The notes under the pieces were generated by a model, which worked only from the letters and a program-made list of their open reading frames with translations, was not told the DNA's origin and ran no database searches. The position numbers and the translations under genes were made by a program. A stretch of DNA of 32,135 nucleotides, from NCBI RefSeq assembly GCF_005502745.1, contig NZ_SCNL01000025.1, forward strand, positions 1 to 32,135. The letters are read 5' to 3'. Positions 15,860-24,343 of this stretch are shown piece by piece (within the stretch, counting starts at the first letter, position 1; each line of letters opens with the position of its first letter). The DNA comes from Sphingomonas sp. 3P27F8. Lineage in GTDB: Bacteria; Pseudomonadota; Alphaproteobacteria; Sphingomonadales; Sphingomonadaceae.

Positions 15860-16501
15860 ATGGCGAACATTCACGGTATCGATCCGCAGACCTTATATGC
15901 ATGGCTGTCAGCCCGGTCGGTCGCGCGCGGGCTGCCTTTGCCGGTCCCCGAACATGGCGGCTTCCGTGTCGATACCAATTCGGACGCCGAAGTCGCGCGT
16001 TGGGTGTTTCCCGCTGTGGTGGCCGGTCTTGGAGACCTTGCCCGTTCGATTAGCAAGCCTCGTCACGTCCTGAAGCTCTGCGGCACTTGCGACGAACTGC
16101 GAGCATGGCTTCCGATTGGGTGGACGATTCACGCCCCGCGGTACTTCATGCAGGGCGCCGGCAAGCCTCCCTTCAGGCATCTCCCTTGCGGGTATACGAT
16201 CAAGATCAGCCGGGTCGACATGGTGTTGGAGGCACGCATCTTCTTTGAGACAGGCGCGCTCGCGGCAAGCGGTTACGCGGTAGAAACCGGGGACATCTGT
16301 ATCTACGATCGGATCGTCACCGAGCCTGACCATCGCCGGAAGGGCCTGGGACACGCACTCATGCGGGCACTGCACGACGCTCGGCGGCACGTCGGCGGCA
16401 TGGAACTTCTCGTCGCCACGCAAGACGGGCAAGCCCTCTATTCGACGCTGGGATGGGAGACGATCTCGCCATATTCAACGGCCTCGATCGTCGAGCCGTA
16501 A
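15860..16501 (+). CDS. GNAT-family N-acetyltransferase
   Basis: The product is 213 residues. The C-terminal half carries the GNAT acetyl-CoA-binding motif A, IYDRIVTEPDHRRKGLGHALMRAL (Q/RxxGxG/A as RRKGLG), then LLVATQDGQALYSTLGWE. The N-terminal half (MANIHGIDPQTLYAWLSARSVARGLPLPVPEHGGFRVDT) is an extra domain. It contains FRVDTNSDAEVARWVFPAV, like a small fused module seen in some uncharacterised acetyltransferases. The substrate is unknown. It begins 48 bp after marR on the same strand and could share its transcript. The Shine-Dalgarno sequence is weak. Confidence 0.78.
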   Translation: MANIHGIDPQTLYAWLSARSVARGLPLPVPEHGGFRVDTNSDAEVARWVFPAVVAGLGDLARSISKPRHVLKLCGTCDELRAWLPIGWTIHAPRYFMQGAGKPPFRHLPCGYTIKISRVDMVLEARIFFETGALAASGYAVETGDICIYDRIVTEPDHRRKGLGHALMRALHDARRHVGGMELLVATQDGQALYSTLGWETISPYSTASIVEP

Positions 16502-16593
16502 CGTCGGCGTTTGACGCCAGCCTCACCGGATGATGATCGATGGGACGAGACGGGGCGCATGTCCTTCATCCCGCCCGGTGCAATTGCGTATGC

Positions 16594-17004
16594 TTACAGT
16601 AAGAGACGATCGATTTCTGCGATCTGCGTGGGGTCAAAGCCCGCGTTCAACACACGCGCGCGCTCGGCCTCTTGCGGTACGCCCCGAGTTAAGCGAACCA
16701 CAATCGCATAGCGCCGAAGGGCTTCCAACCGGGGGTTCGCCAAAGCGAGCTGGGGGCGACGCCCAAAAACCAGGGCGGAAAAGCGGCCCTGTTCTTTCGC
16801 TTGTGGCAAAGGATCATGACGGGACAGGGCTATGACCGCCAGTTCGATCCTGGTGAGCGTGTTGCTCCCCGGAAGCAACACCCCCTTTGACAGCGCTTCG
16901 TGGCCGACGGAGGTCGGGGCCGATCGGCCCTTCAATTCGATCGGATGTTCGGCGAGGGACCCTTCCCCGACATCCGCTGCGCATATGGTTTCTCGCAGAG
17001 ACAC
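16594..17004 (-). CDS. carboxymuconolactone decarboxylase-like remnant, probably nonfunctional
   Basis: A 136-codon frame starts at the GTG at 17004, 6 bp after the CBS gene. Its C-terminal part (LANPRLEALRRYAIVVRLTRGVPQ, LNAGFDPTQIAEID) resembles the end of AhpD/carboxymuconolactone-decarboxylase proteins, where a similar pattern follows the active site. The stretch LTRIELAVIALS may correspond to the helix before the redox CxxC/His motif, but no CxxC is present and about 40 residues seem to be missing. The first 40 residues look unlike the family. I read it as an internally deleted relic. It could instead be an unrelated small protein. Confidence 0.35.
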   Translation of the reverse strand: MSLRETICAADVGEGSLAEHPIELKGRSAPTSVGHEALSKGVLLPGSNTLTRIELAVIALSRHDPLPQAKEQGRFSALVFGRRPQLALANPRLEALRRYAIVVRLTRGVPQEAERARVLNAGFDPTQIAEIDRLLL

Positions 17005-17010
17005 GGCAAA

Positions 17011-17460
17011 TCACGAGGATGCGAGCTTGGCTCGGGCAATATCGTGAAGCACAGCGTTTTCGTCCGCCATTTCCTGAAGGCGGGATGCAACGATGTCGCC
17101 GATGCTCAGAAGGCCGATGATGCTGACATCGCGGACGATCGGCACGTGACGCATCTTCTGGCGCGTCATGATCGTCATCACATGGTCGATCCGGTCATCG
17201 ACAGATGCCGACGGCGGATTGCGGACCATGATATGCTGGGCCTCGAACATGGCGAGCCCAGGGCCATGCTTGCGAAGGGCGTGGACGATCTCGCGCTCGG
17301 ACAGGATACCGGCAAGCTTTCCCCCGTCCAGGACAACGACCGCGCCGATATTTTCCCTGCACATAAGCTCCACGACCTGATCGACGGACGTCTCAGGGGT
17401 CACGGAGAAAAGAACATCGCTTTTCGATTTCAGAAGTTCGTCAAGGATCATGTCCATCAT
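17011..17460 (-). CDS. tandem CBS-domain protein
   Basis: The product is 149 residues made almost entirely of two CBS domains (about 10-65 and 78-135). CBS pairs bind adenine nucleotides and sense energy or redox state. Landmarks are VDQVVELMCRENIGAVVVLDGGKLAGILSER in domain one and MVRNPPSASVDDRIDHVMTIM plus RHVPIVRDVSIIGLLSIGDIV in domain two. There is no attached catalytic domain. It is 16 bp after the azoreductase gene on the same strand and is likely cotranscribed with it. An alternative ATG lies two codons later (MILDELL). Confidence 0.88.
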   Translation of the reverse strand: MMDMILDELLKSKSDVLFSVTPETSVDQVVELMCRENIGAVVVLDGGKLAGILSEREIVHALRKHGPGLAMFEAQHIMVRNPPSASVDDRIDHVMTIMTRQKMRHVPIVRDVSIIGLLSIGDIVASRLQEMADENAVLHDIARAKLASS

Positions 17461-17476
17461 CCCATGGCAGCGCCGC

Positions 17477-18091
17477 TCAGCCGAGCGGCAGCGTGTCGAT
17501 CAATTCTTCAGCGGATCCGATGGCCTTCTCGCGGAAGTCGTCGCTGATGACTGTGCCTTCGGCCCTGATGAAGGTGAGATCGGTGACGCCGAAAAAGCCG
17601 AAGACCGCGCGGAGATAGGGCTCCTGGTGATCGATGGACGCTAGAGCGGTTTCCGGGCCATAGAAGCCGCCGCGCGTGGAGACGATGAACAGCTTCTTGC
17701 CCTCCACGAGCCCAACCGACCCGGTCTCGGTATAACGGAAGGTCTTGCCCGCCACCGCAAGGCGATCGATCCAGGCCTTCAACTGGCTGGGGATCGTAAA
17801 ATTGTACATCGGAGCGCCCACGACGACGGTGTCTGCGGCCAGGAACTCCTCGAGCACCTCGGAGCTAACCGAAAGGTCTTCCTCCAACGGCGCGCTGTGC
17901 TGTCCCGGTTCGGCAAACTGCGCCTGGAGATAGGCGGGAGAAAGATGGTGCAGCGGACTGCGTGCCAGGTCGCGATATACGACCGAGACGTCGAACGCTT
18001 CGGTCGCGTAGCGCCGGGTCAGCCGAGCGGTGAGCTGTCGGCTGACGGAGTTTCCCGAAGTAATGCTCGAATCGACGTGCAGGAGGCGCAT
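17477..18091 (-). CDS. azoR: FMN-dependent NADH-azoreductase
   Basis: The protein is 204 residues from the ATG at 18091 (MRLLHVDSSITSGNSVSRQL), with AAGGGA 8 nt upstream. The open frame extends back to 18268 but has no family similarity there. AzoR proteins are dimeric flavodoxin-like enzymes that reduce azo compounds and quinones with NAD(P)H and FMN. Landmarks are SSITSGNSVSRQLTARL (FMN phosphate loop), VVVGAPMYNFTIPSQLKAWIDR, and VSTRGGFYG. It lies 110 bp downstream of a LysR regulator in the same direction and is followed by the CBS gene. The natural role is probably quinone detoxification. Confidence 0.92.
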   Translation of the reverse strand: MRLLHVDSSITSGNSVSRQLTARLTRRYATEAFDVSVVYRDLARSPLHHLSPAYLQAQFAEPGQHSAPLEEDLSVSSEVLEEFLAADTVVVGAPMYNFTIPSQLKAWIDRLAVAGKTFRYTETGSVGLVEGKKLFIVSTRGGFYGPETALASIDHQEPYLRAVFGFFGVTDLTFIRAEGTVISDDFREKAIGSAEELIDTLPLG

Positions 18092-18166
18092 TGATAATTC
18101 CCTTATTGCGGCTTCGATGTGTTCTATTGCCCGCATCTTCGTGCCAGTAGTGCGCGCCTGATCGAC

Positions 18167-18193
18167 ACAGCGTTGCCGCAGGAGCGACGCTGT
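18167..18193. promoter_or_regulatory. inverted repeat between lysR and azoR
   Basis: ACAGCGT (18167-18173) pairs perfectly with ACGCTGT (18187-18193) across 13 nt. It sits at the end of lysR, about 75 bp before azoR. It could be a LysR-type binding site or a hairpin attenuating readthrough from lysR into azoR. No poly-U follows. Confidence 0.4.
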
Positions 18194-18201
18194 CGCCTCC
18201 G

Positions 18202-19149
18202 TCAAAATCCGACGATATGGGTGATGCTGGTGTTTTGCGGGAGCGCCCGGTGGCGAAATCCCGAGCATGCGAACGAGCCGGCAAGGTGATCGATCAGCGC
18301 GCGAACCGAGGGAAGCATGCCGCGGCGGGTCGTGAAAAGCAGTTCGATCTTTTGCTCAACACCTTGCCAGGCGGGAAGCATCTGAACCAGCGTGCCACGC
18401 CTGAGTTCGGCCACGCACAACGGCTCGGGCAGAAGCGCGATGCCCAGTCCTGCGATCGCGGCGTCCCGCACAGTTTCCGCGTCGGCGCAGACAAGTTTCG
18501 GTGTGTGGTCAAAGGATTCCCGTTTCCCGTCCGGCCCAACCAGAGTCCAGCGCCTATGGTCTGGTCCAATGCCCGCAAGGGTCGCAAACCGGCCAAGATG
18601 CGCCACTATAGATGGCGCATCACGAGCAATCAGCGCCGGCGCACCCACGAGGCGCGTCGGCGTCGTGCCGAGCGTCCGAACAACCAGGGACTCCTCCGTT
18701 CGCGCCCCGGACCCGATACGCAGCGCAAGATCGATTCCGTCATCGATCAGGTTCAGGGGGCCGTCAGCGATCTGCAGGTCGACCCGGACATCGGGATAGG
18801 TCTCCATGAAACGGACCAGAGCCTGCGACGCAAAGGATTTGGCGAGGCCCAGAGGCCATGCGACGCGAATGCCACCCGTCACCTTGCCCAGCGAATGGGC
18901 GGCGGCCGTGTAGGCTTGGTCGGCATTGGCGAGGATCGCTTCGCTGCGGTGATAAACTTCCAGGCCGATGTCGGTGACCCGAAAACTCCTCGTGGACCGC
19001 TCAAGCAGCCTGCATGCCAAGGCGCGTTCCAGTGCTGCGACCCGCTTGCTCAGCCTGGTCTTCGCGATCCCGGTTGCGCGTTCGGCCGGAGCAAACCCGC
19101 CATGGCGGACGACATGGGCGAACAGAACGTAGTCGTCGAGTTTCGGCAT
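18202..19149 (-). CDS. LysR-family transcriptional regulator
   Basis: The product is 315 residues with the standard layout: an N-terminal winged helix-turn-helix (DYVLFAHVVRHGGFAPAERATGIAKTRLSKRVAALERAL, about 5-60) and a periplasmic-binding-protein-like effector domain (about 90-295). FRVTDIGLEVYHRSEAIL marks the linker helix. It belongs to the group resembling regulators of quinone/azoreductase genes, though that is inference from context. Unusually for the family it is codirectional with its presumed target azoR, not divergent. The final 20 residues (RHRALPQNTSITHIVGF) look unconserved. Confidence 0.9.
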   Translation of the reverse strand: MPKLDDYVLFAHVVRHGGFAPAERATGIAKTRLSKRVAALERALACRLLERSTRSFRVTDIGLEVYHRSEAILANADQAYTAAAHSLGKVTGGIRVAWPLGLAKSFASQALVRFMETYPDVRVDLQIADGPLNLIDDGIDLALRIGSGARTEESLVVRTLGTTPTRLVGAPALIARDAPSIVAHLGRFATLAGIGPDHRRWTLVGPDGKRESFDHTPKLVCADAETVRDAAIAGLGIALLPEPLCVAELRRGTLVQMLPAWQGVEQKIELLFTTRRGMLPSVRALIDHLAGSFACSGFRHRALPQNTSITHIVGF

Positions 19150-19228
19150 GACCTAGGCGCACGCGCCGATTTTGAGCGGCACGCGGCAATCGACGCCGGA
19201 AAGTGAAAAGGTAGCCAAGGACATCGCG

Positions 19229-19837
19229 CTACTGCTCGCCTCCCGCGCATCGATAGGCCCGCAGGAAGGCTTCCACGGCAGCGGCCACCGCCTCTTCGGC
19301 CACGAACCAGGGCTGAGCTCCATATAAGAGCGGTTCTATGAACCCGGTCTCGAGCAGGCCTTTGAGGTGCGCCGCCGCGACGCGCGGGTCCGCCGGGCGC
19401 AGCACGCCCGTTTCCTGTAGGCGTGCGATATACTGGCTCATGGCGTCCCATCCGCCCTCGGCGCCCAGTTGGTAGAGGATGGCGCCCAGCCTGGAGCTTC
19501 CCCCTTCGGCAATGGCCGCGCGCAACATCGAGATCGTGTCGGGCGCTGTGAGCATCGCCAGAAGGGCGTTGCCGAAAGTGCGCAGCGCCAGTCCGACATC
19601 GGGCTCGGAGACATCGAGCAATGCGATGGTTTTCTCCGCCTGCTCTTCCATGGTCGCCATCATGACGGTGGCGAACAGCTCCTCCTTCGATTTGAAATAG
19701 CCGTAGAGCGTGCCCTTCGATCCACCGATCCGCGCGGAAATCATCGCCATGCTCGCATTGGCATAGCCGGTTTCGCGAAAGACTTCGGTCGCGACATCCA
19801 GGATCGCGTTGCGACGCGCGTCCGTCCTTACTCTCAT
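19229..19837 (-). CDS. TetR-family repressor of the adjacent efflux operon
   Basis: The product is 202 residues with an N-terminal helix-turn-helix (RRNAILDVATEVFRETGYANASMAMISARIGGSKGTLYGYFKSKEELF, about 8-55). The ligand-binding domain follows and resembles the AcrR C-terminal type (LLETGFIEPLLYG). It is divergent from the outer-membrane factor/EmrA/EmrB operon across a 97-bp region full of inverted repeats, so it is the likely local repressor. It would release DNA when a pump substrate binds. Confidence 0.92.
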   Translation of the reverse strand: MRVRTDARRNAILDVATEVFRETGYANASMAMISARIGGSKGTLYGYFKSKEELFATVMMATMEEQAEKTIALLDVSEPDVGLALRTFGNALLAMLTAPDTISMLRAAIAEGGSSRLGAILYQLGAEGGWDAMSQYIARLQETGVLRPADPRVAAAHLKGLLETGFIEPLLYGAQPWFVAEEAVAAAVEAFLRAYRCAGGEQ

Positions 19838-19852
19838 CTGCCCTCTCTTTCT

Positions 19853-19921
19853 CGTACAGACTTGTACGGTTTTGGATTGACACGTGCAAGAGGGTGCACA
19901 TAAATGACCGTCCTGTATGGT
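19853..19921 (+). promoter_or_regulatory. promoter of the efflux operon with TetR operators
   Basis: A sigma-70-like promoter reads TTGACA (19877-19882), 16 bp, CATAAA (19899-19904). Upstream is the palindrome CGTACAGACTTGTACG (19853-19868). Between the -35 and -10 elements lies GTGCA-N6-TGCAC (19884-19899). Downstream, ACCGTCCTGTATGGT (19907-19921) is an imperfect copy whose TGTAYGGTTT half is shared with the first site. These are good candidate operators for the divergent TetR regulator. Confidence 0.7.
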
Positions 19922-19934
19922 TTAGGGGCGAAAC

Positions 19935-21374
19935 ATGGTTCCATCGCATATCGGTGCACGGCACGGGATGACCGCGGGGATGGTCGCCCTTGCGACGGTT
20001 CTTGCGCTGAGCGGTTGCGCCACCCTGCCGCAGCCGCGCGACTTGCCACCGATCGCGTCGGTGGAAAACCTCGCCAGTTCCGCCAGCTTTTCAGCGCCTG
20101 AAGTCTCCTGGCCTTCGGACCGCTGGTGGGAGGGCTTCGGCGATCCCCAACTGAACACGCTGATTGCCGAGGGTCTGGTGGGTGCGACCGACCTGCGCGT
20201 CGCCGAAGCCCGGTTCGCTCGCGCCGAGGCGCTGGTTAGCGAGACGCGCAGCCGCTTGCTGCCGTCGCTAGGCGCGAATGCAGAAGCCGGCGCCACCAAG
20301 CAGAGCTACAATTATCTGATACCGGAAGCGTTTTCGCCCAAAGGTTGGCCCGACTACGGGCAGGCTACGCTCCGCCTCGATTGGGAGCTGGACTTCTGGG
20401 GACGGAATCGGGCGGCGCTTGCAGCGGCGCGATCCGACGCCAGGGCTGCCGGCGCGGAGGCTGCGGCTACCCGGCTCGCGGTGTCGGCCGGGGTCGCCAG
20501 CGCCTATGCCGATCTTGCCGCGCTCTATGCCGAGCACGATGCTGCCGAACACGCGCTCGAAGTGCGCCGCCGCACATTGGACCTGATGCAGGGTCGAAAG
20601 GTCGAGGGGCTGGAACATGATGGCGCGGTGGAGCGCGCCCGATCCGCGCTGGCGGCCGCCCAGGGCGATCTGGCCGCGCTGGACGAAGCGCTCACGCTCA
20701 ACCGGAACCGGATCGCGGTGCTGATCGGGGCCGGTCCCGACCGGGGGCTGGTTATCGCGCGCCCGGCCGCAATGGTTTCCGGTAGCTTCGGCCTGCCGGT
20801 CAGCTTGCCTGCCGAACTGATCGGACGGCGTCCCGACATCATCGCGGCGCGGCTGCGGAGCGAAGCCGCCGCGAGCCGTATCAAGGAAGCACGCGCGGCC
20901 TTCTATCCCAACGTCAATCTGGCCGGCCTGATCGGCCTGCAAGCCCTCGGCATCGACAACGTGTTCAAATCGGGGTCCGAGTTCGGGACCGCCGGCCCGG
21001 CGCTCAGCTTGCCGATCTTCGATGGCGGGCGTTTGCGCAGCCGGCATCGTGCGGCAGAAACCGATTATCAGGCCGCCGTCGCCCAATATGACGGCGCGCT
21101 TGTCCAGGCGCTGCGCGAAGTGGCCGACGCCGCGGCCAGCCAGCGTGCGCTCGGCGAGCGGCTCGACCGGGCGGCCCAAGCCGAACGTGCGGCAGCGGCG
21201 GCGTGGACGGTGGCCAACAATCGCTATCGCGGCGGCCTTGCCACCTTCCTGGACGTGCTGGTCGCCGAAGACGCGCTCATCACGAGCCGGCGCACGCTCG
21301 CCTCCCTGAAAACCCGTGCTTTCGTCCTCGATGTCGCCCTCATCCGCGCGCTCGGCGGCGGCTACCGTTCTTGA
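19935..21374 (+). CDS. NodT-family outer-membrane efflux lipoprotein
   Basis: The product is 479 residues, the usual length for TolC-like NodT factors. The N-terminal signal ends at lipobox LSGC (MVALATVLALSGCATLPQP). Two outer-membrane-efflux-protein repeats follow, with DPQLNTLIAEGL, LDWELDFWGRNRAAL, PAELIGRRPDIIAARLRSEAAASRIKEARAAFYPN and the C-terminal NRYRGGLATFLDVLVAED. It forms the outer-membrane channel for the EmrA/EmrB-type pair encoded downstream. An AGGGG ribosome site lies about 6 nt before the ATG. The gap to emrA is 14 bp. Confidence 0.93.
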   Translation: MVPSHIGARHGMTAGMVALATVLALSGCATLPQPRDLPPIASVENLASSASFSAPEVSWPSDRWWEGFGDPQLNTLIAEGLVGATDLRVAEARFARAEALVSETRSRLLPSLGANAEAGATKQSYNYLIPEAFSPKGWPDYGQATLRLDWELDFWGRNRAALAAARSDARAAGAEAAATRLAVSAGVASAYADLAALYAEHDAAEHALEVRRRTLDLMQGRKVEGLEHDGAVERARSALAAAQGDLAALDEALTLNRNRIAVLIGAGPDRGLVIARPAAMVSGSFGLPVSLPAELIGRRPDIIAARLRSEAAASRIKEARAAFYPNVNLAGLIGLQALGIDNVFKSGSEFGTAGPALSLPIFDGGRLRSRHRAAETDYQAAVAQYDGALVQALREVADAAASQRALGERLDRAAQAERAAAAAWTVANNRYRGGLATFLDVLVAEDALITSRRTLASLKTRAFVLDVALIRALGGGYRS

Positions 21375-21388
21375 AGGAAATCCGAGCC

Positions 21389-22552
21389 ATGTCCGAGCCG
21401 ACCCTCACCATCGACCATAACGCCCTCGCCGCCGGACCGGACAGTGCCGCGGATGACGCGGCACGCAAGGGCAAGCGCAAGCGGTTGTTCATCGGCCTTG
21501 CCGCCACCGTCGCCGTTCTGGGAGGCGGATATTATGCCTATGATGCGCTGATCGCGTCGCGCCACGTCGAAACCGACAACGCCTATGTCGGGGCGAATGT
21601 CGCACAGGTGACGCCGCTGATCGGCGGGCCGGTGCGCGACGTGCTGGTGGACGATGCCTTGCCCGTGAAGCGCGGGGACATACTGGTCAGGCTCGACGAT
21701 ACCGATGCGAAGCTTTCCCTGGCGCGGGCGGAGGCCGAACTGGCGCTGACCGAACGGCGTGTGCGCGGCCTTGCCGCCAACGACACCGGCCTCGGCGCGC
21801 AGATCGCGGCGCGCGCCGCTGACGAAACGCGCGCTGAAGCACAGCTTGCGGCCGCGAGGGCGGATCTCGACCGAGCGCGGATCGACCTGAGGCGGCGCGA
21901 GGCGCTAGCTGCCTCCGGCTCGGTCTCGGGCGAGGAACTCACTATCGCGCGCAACGCCCACAGCACCGCGCTCGCCAATCTCAAGGTCGCCGAGGCGGCC
22001 CGCGCCTCGGCAACCGCAAATCGCACCTCCGCAATCGGCAGCCGCGATGCGAACCGGGCGCTGATCGAGAACACCACCAACGCCACCAATCCCGAGGTGC
22101 TGGCCGCCCGCGCCGCCCGCGATCAGGCGCGTGTCGATCTGGATCGCACCGTCCTGCGTGCGCCGGTCGATGGGATCATCTCGCGCCGCCAGGTACAGGT
22201 CGGCCAGCGGGTGCAGCCCGGCGCCATGTTGATGATCGTGGTGCCGATCCACGCGACCTATGTGGACGCCAATTTCAAGGAAGGGCAGCTCCGGAAGGTC
22301 AAGCCCGGCCAGCGGGTCAAACTGACCTCCGATCTTTACGGCGGCAGCGTCCAATATGACGGCACGGTCGTCGGCTTCTCGGGCGGCACGGGCTCGGCGT
22401 TCGCGGTGGTGCCTGCGCAGAACGCGACGGGAAACTGGATCAAGGTTGTCCAGCGCCTGCCCGTGCGAATCAGGCTCGATCCCAAGCAGTTGCAGACGCA
22501 TCCGCTGCGGGTGGGCCTGTCGATGACGGCCGACATCGACGTTTCCAACTGA
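21389..22552 (+). CDS. emrA: EmrA-like periplasmic adaptor (HlyD family)
   Basis: The protein is 387 residues from the ATG at 21389 (MSEPTLTIDHNALAAG), preceded by GAAGGAAAT. The open frame back to 21203 overlaps the previous gene and is not used. A basic cytoplasmic stretch (GKRKRLF) is followed by one membrane helix (IGLAATVAVLGGGYYAY). A biotinyl-lipoyl half motif follows (HVETDNAYVGANVAQVTPLIGGPV), then a long coiled-coil hairpin rich in Ala/Arg (about 115-230), then the second half (LDRTVLRAPVDGIISRRQVQVGQRVQPG). This is the adaptor that bridges the inner-membrane pump and the outer-membrane factor. Confidence 0.93.
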   Translation: MSEPTLTIDHNALAAGPDSAADDAARKGKRKRLFIGLAATVAVLGGGYYAYDALIASRHVETDNAYVGANVAQVTPLIGGPVRDVLVDDALPVKRGDILVRLDDTDAKLSLARAEAELALTERRVRGLAANDTGLGAQIAARAADETRAEAQLAAARADLDRARIDLRRREALAASGSVSGEELTIARNAHSTALANLKVAEAARASATANRTSAIGSRDANRALIENTTNATNPEVLAARAARDQARVDLDRTVLRAPVDGIISRRQVQVGQRVQPGAMLMIVVPIHATYVDANFKEGQLRKVKPGQRVKLTSDLYGGSVQYDGTVVGFSGGTGSAFAVVPAQNATGNWIKVVQRLPVRIRLDPKQLQTHPLRVGLSMTADIDVSN

Positions 22553-22571
22553 TCGGGCGGAGTTTCCTGCC

Positions 22572-24119
22572 ATGGCCGACGCCGTGACCCGCAATAAAAG
22601 CTCTGTCGCCGGGCCATTGACCGGGACGAAACTGATCCTCGCCGCGATCCTGATCGGTATGGGCAATTTCCTGGTCGTGCTCGATACGACCATCGCCAAT
22701 GTCTCGATCCCCCACATCGCCGGTTCGCTCGGCGTGTCGGTGACGCAGGCGACCTGGGTGATCACATCCTATGCGGTGGCCGAGGCGATCACCGTGCCGC
22801 TCAGCGGTTGGCTCGCGCGTCGCTTCGGTGGGCAGCGCGTCTTCATCAGCGCCTATTTGGCCTTCGCGGTGCTGTCGCTCCTTTGCGGCCTGTCGGGCAC
22901 GCTCGGAATGTTGATCGCGGGGCGCGTGCTGCTCGGGCTCGCCGGCGGCATGATCATTCCCCTGTCGCAGACGCTGCTGCTGCGCATTTTTCCGCCCGAG
23001 AAAGCCGCCGTGGCCACGATCATCTGGGCGATGACGACCACCGTCGCCCCGATTGCCGGGCCTATCCTCGGCGGCACTTTGTCCGACAATGTTGGCTGGG
23101 AGTGGATCTTCTTCATCAACGTGCCGATCGCGGCCGCCGGGGGCTTGGGTTTGCTGTACCTGTTTCGCGGGCAGATCGAGACAGTCATCAAGGGCCACAT
23201 CGATATGGTCGGCCTCGCCTTGCTGGTCATCTGGGTCGGCGCACTGCAGATCATGCTCGATGAGGGGCGCAATCACGACTGGTTCGCGGCAACGGAGATT
23301 CAGATCCTAGCCGTCATCGCTGCGATCGGCTTCGCCGCCTTCCTGATATGGGAACTCACCGAGAAGCACCCGATCATCAACCTGCGCATATTCAGGCATC
23401 GCGGTTTTGTCGCAAGCGCCATGACCTATCCGGTCGCATTCGGCGCCTTCTTCGCCACGGTCGTGCTCATACCCCTCTGGCTCCAGCAGAATATGGGCTA
23501 CACCGCCACATGGGCGGGTTATGCGATTGCGTTCAATGGCATCTTCGCCGTCCTGACATCGCCCATCATCGGCAAGGCGGCCGAAAAGATCGACCCCCGC
23601 CTGATCGTTTCCATCGGCCTCATGGGGCTGGGTCTCATCTCCGTCTACCGCATGGGCTTCACGCCCGACATGACCTTTCTCCAGATGGCATGGCCGATGC
23701 TCATGACCGGGCCCTTCCTGATGATGTTCTTCATTCCCATGACGGGGATTTGCATGGCCAGCGTGGACCGGGAGGAGCAGGCGGACGCGGCCGGCATCTC
23801 CAATTTCATGCGGACTCTCGGAGGCGCGTTCGCCGCATCGCTTGTCCAGACAGGATGGACAAGCGCGGCGCGGCAGAACCAGACCGAGCTGGTCGGCGCC
23901 ATGACGCAGGGCCAGGCCACGATCGATGGGATGATGGCGGATGGCATGTCGCACGAAAGGGCGACCGCCATGCTGTCCGGAATGGTCGAGGGCCAGAGTG
24001 TGATGCTGGCGACGCTCAACATGTTCGCGGCGATTGCCATGTGCTTCGCATTGGGCGCTGTCCTGATCTGGTTTGCTCCCAAACCCAAGGGACCAATCGA
24101 CATGAGCGGGGGGCATTGA
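22572..24119 (+). CDS. emrB: EmrB-like DHA2-family multidrug efflux transporter
   Basis: The product is 515 residues with 14 predicted membrane helices, as expected for the DHA2 family of major-facilitator drug/proton antiporters. Landmarks are GNFLVVLDTTIANVSIPHIAGSLG in helix 1, WVITSYAVAEAITVPLSGWLARRFG (motif A region), and GRVLLGLAGGMIIPLSQTLLL. It ends with a hydrophilic tail (KPKGPIDMSGGH). It is 19 bp after emrA in a three-gene efflux operon repressed by the divergent TetR. The substrate is unknown. Related pumps export hydrophobic uncouplers and antibiotics such as fusaric acid or nalidixic acid. Confidence 0.94.
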   Translation: MADAVTRNKSSVAGPLTGTKLILAAILIGMGNFLVVLDTTIANVSIPHIAGSLGVSVTQATWVITSYAVAEAITVPLSGWLARRFGGQRVFISAYLAFAVLSLLCGLSGTLGMLIAGRVLLGLAGGMIIPLSQTLLLRIFPPEKAAVATIIWAMTTTVAPIAGPILGGTLSDNVGWEWIFFINVPIAAAGGLGLLYLFRGQIETVIKGHIDMVGLALLVIWVGALQIMLDEGRNHDWFAATEIQILAVIAAIGFAAFLIWELTEKHPIINLRIFRHRGFVASAMTYPVAFGAFFATVVLIPLWLQQNMGYTATWAGYAIAFNGIFAVLTSPIIGKAAEKIDPRLIVSIGLMGLGLISVYRMGFTPDMTFLQMAWPMLMTGPFLMMFFIPMTGICMASVDREEQADAAGISNFMRTLGGAFAASLVQTGWTSAARQNQTELVGAMTQGQATIDGMMADGMSHERATAMLSGMVEGQSVMLATLNMFAAIAMCFALGAVLIWFAPKPKGPIDMSGGH

Positions 24120-24343
24120 TGCGCGAAATCCGCGTCTTCACCACGCGACGACCAGAATGCCTTGGTGGGATCATGAGCGAAAGGAGAGGACTGCCCATGA
24201 TCCTGCCGCCTGTCTGCCGGCCATCATCCCCGCCCCCGATGCGGCCTCGCATGCCCCAGCTTGGCCGCGGCCGGCAGACAGGCCCCCTTTGCCGCTCGAC
24301 GGGCATTCCGATCCGGTCCCCACTTGCTGCGGAGACTCTATGA
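24119..24343 (+). CDS. possible 74-residue coupled ORF after emrB
   Basis: An ATG overlaps the emrB stop as TGATG (24117-24121). The frame runs 74 codons to a TGA that overlaps the next start as ATGA (24340-24343). The predicted protein is Arg/Pro-rich (MREIRVFTTRRPECLGG at the start) and has no recognised domain. The frame also crosses a long inverted repeat. The end-to-end overlaps make it a candidate for translational coupling, but the composition is not convincing as protein. It could be a translated spacer. Confidence 0.3.
   Translation: MREIRVFTTRRPECLGGIMSERRGLPMILPPVCRPSSPPPMRPRMPQLGRGRQTGPLCRSTGIPIRSPLAAETL
24208..24283. repeat. 15-bp perfect inverted repeat, candidate terminator or structured RNA
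   Basis: GCCTGTCTGCCGGCC (24208-24222) pairs perfectly with GGCCGGCAGACAGGC (24269-24283) across a 46-nt loop. The loop itself contains ATGCG/CGCAT arms around 24239-24251. The stem is very GC-rich and follows the efflux operon by about 90 bp. Only CCCCCTTT follows, so it is not a classic intrinsic terminator. Confidence 0.6.
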
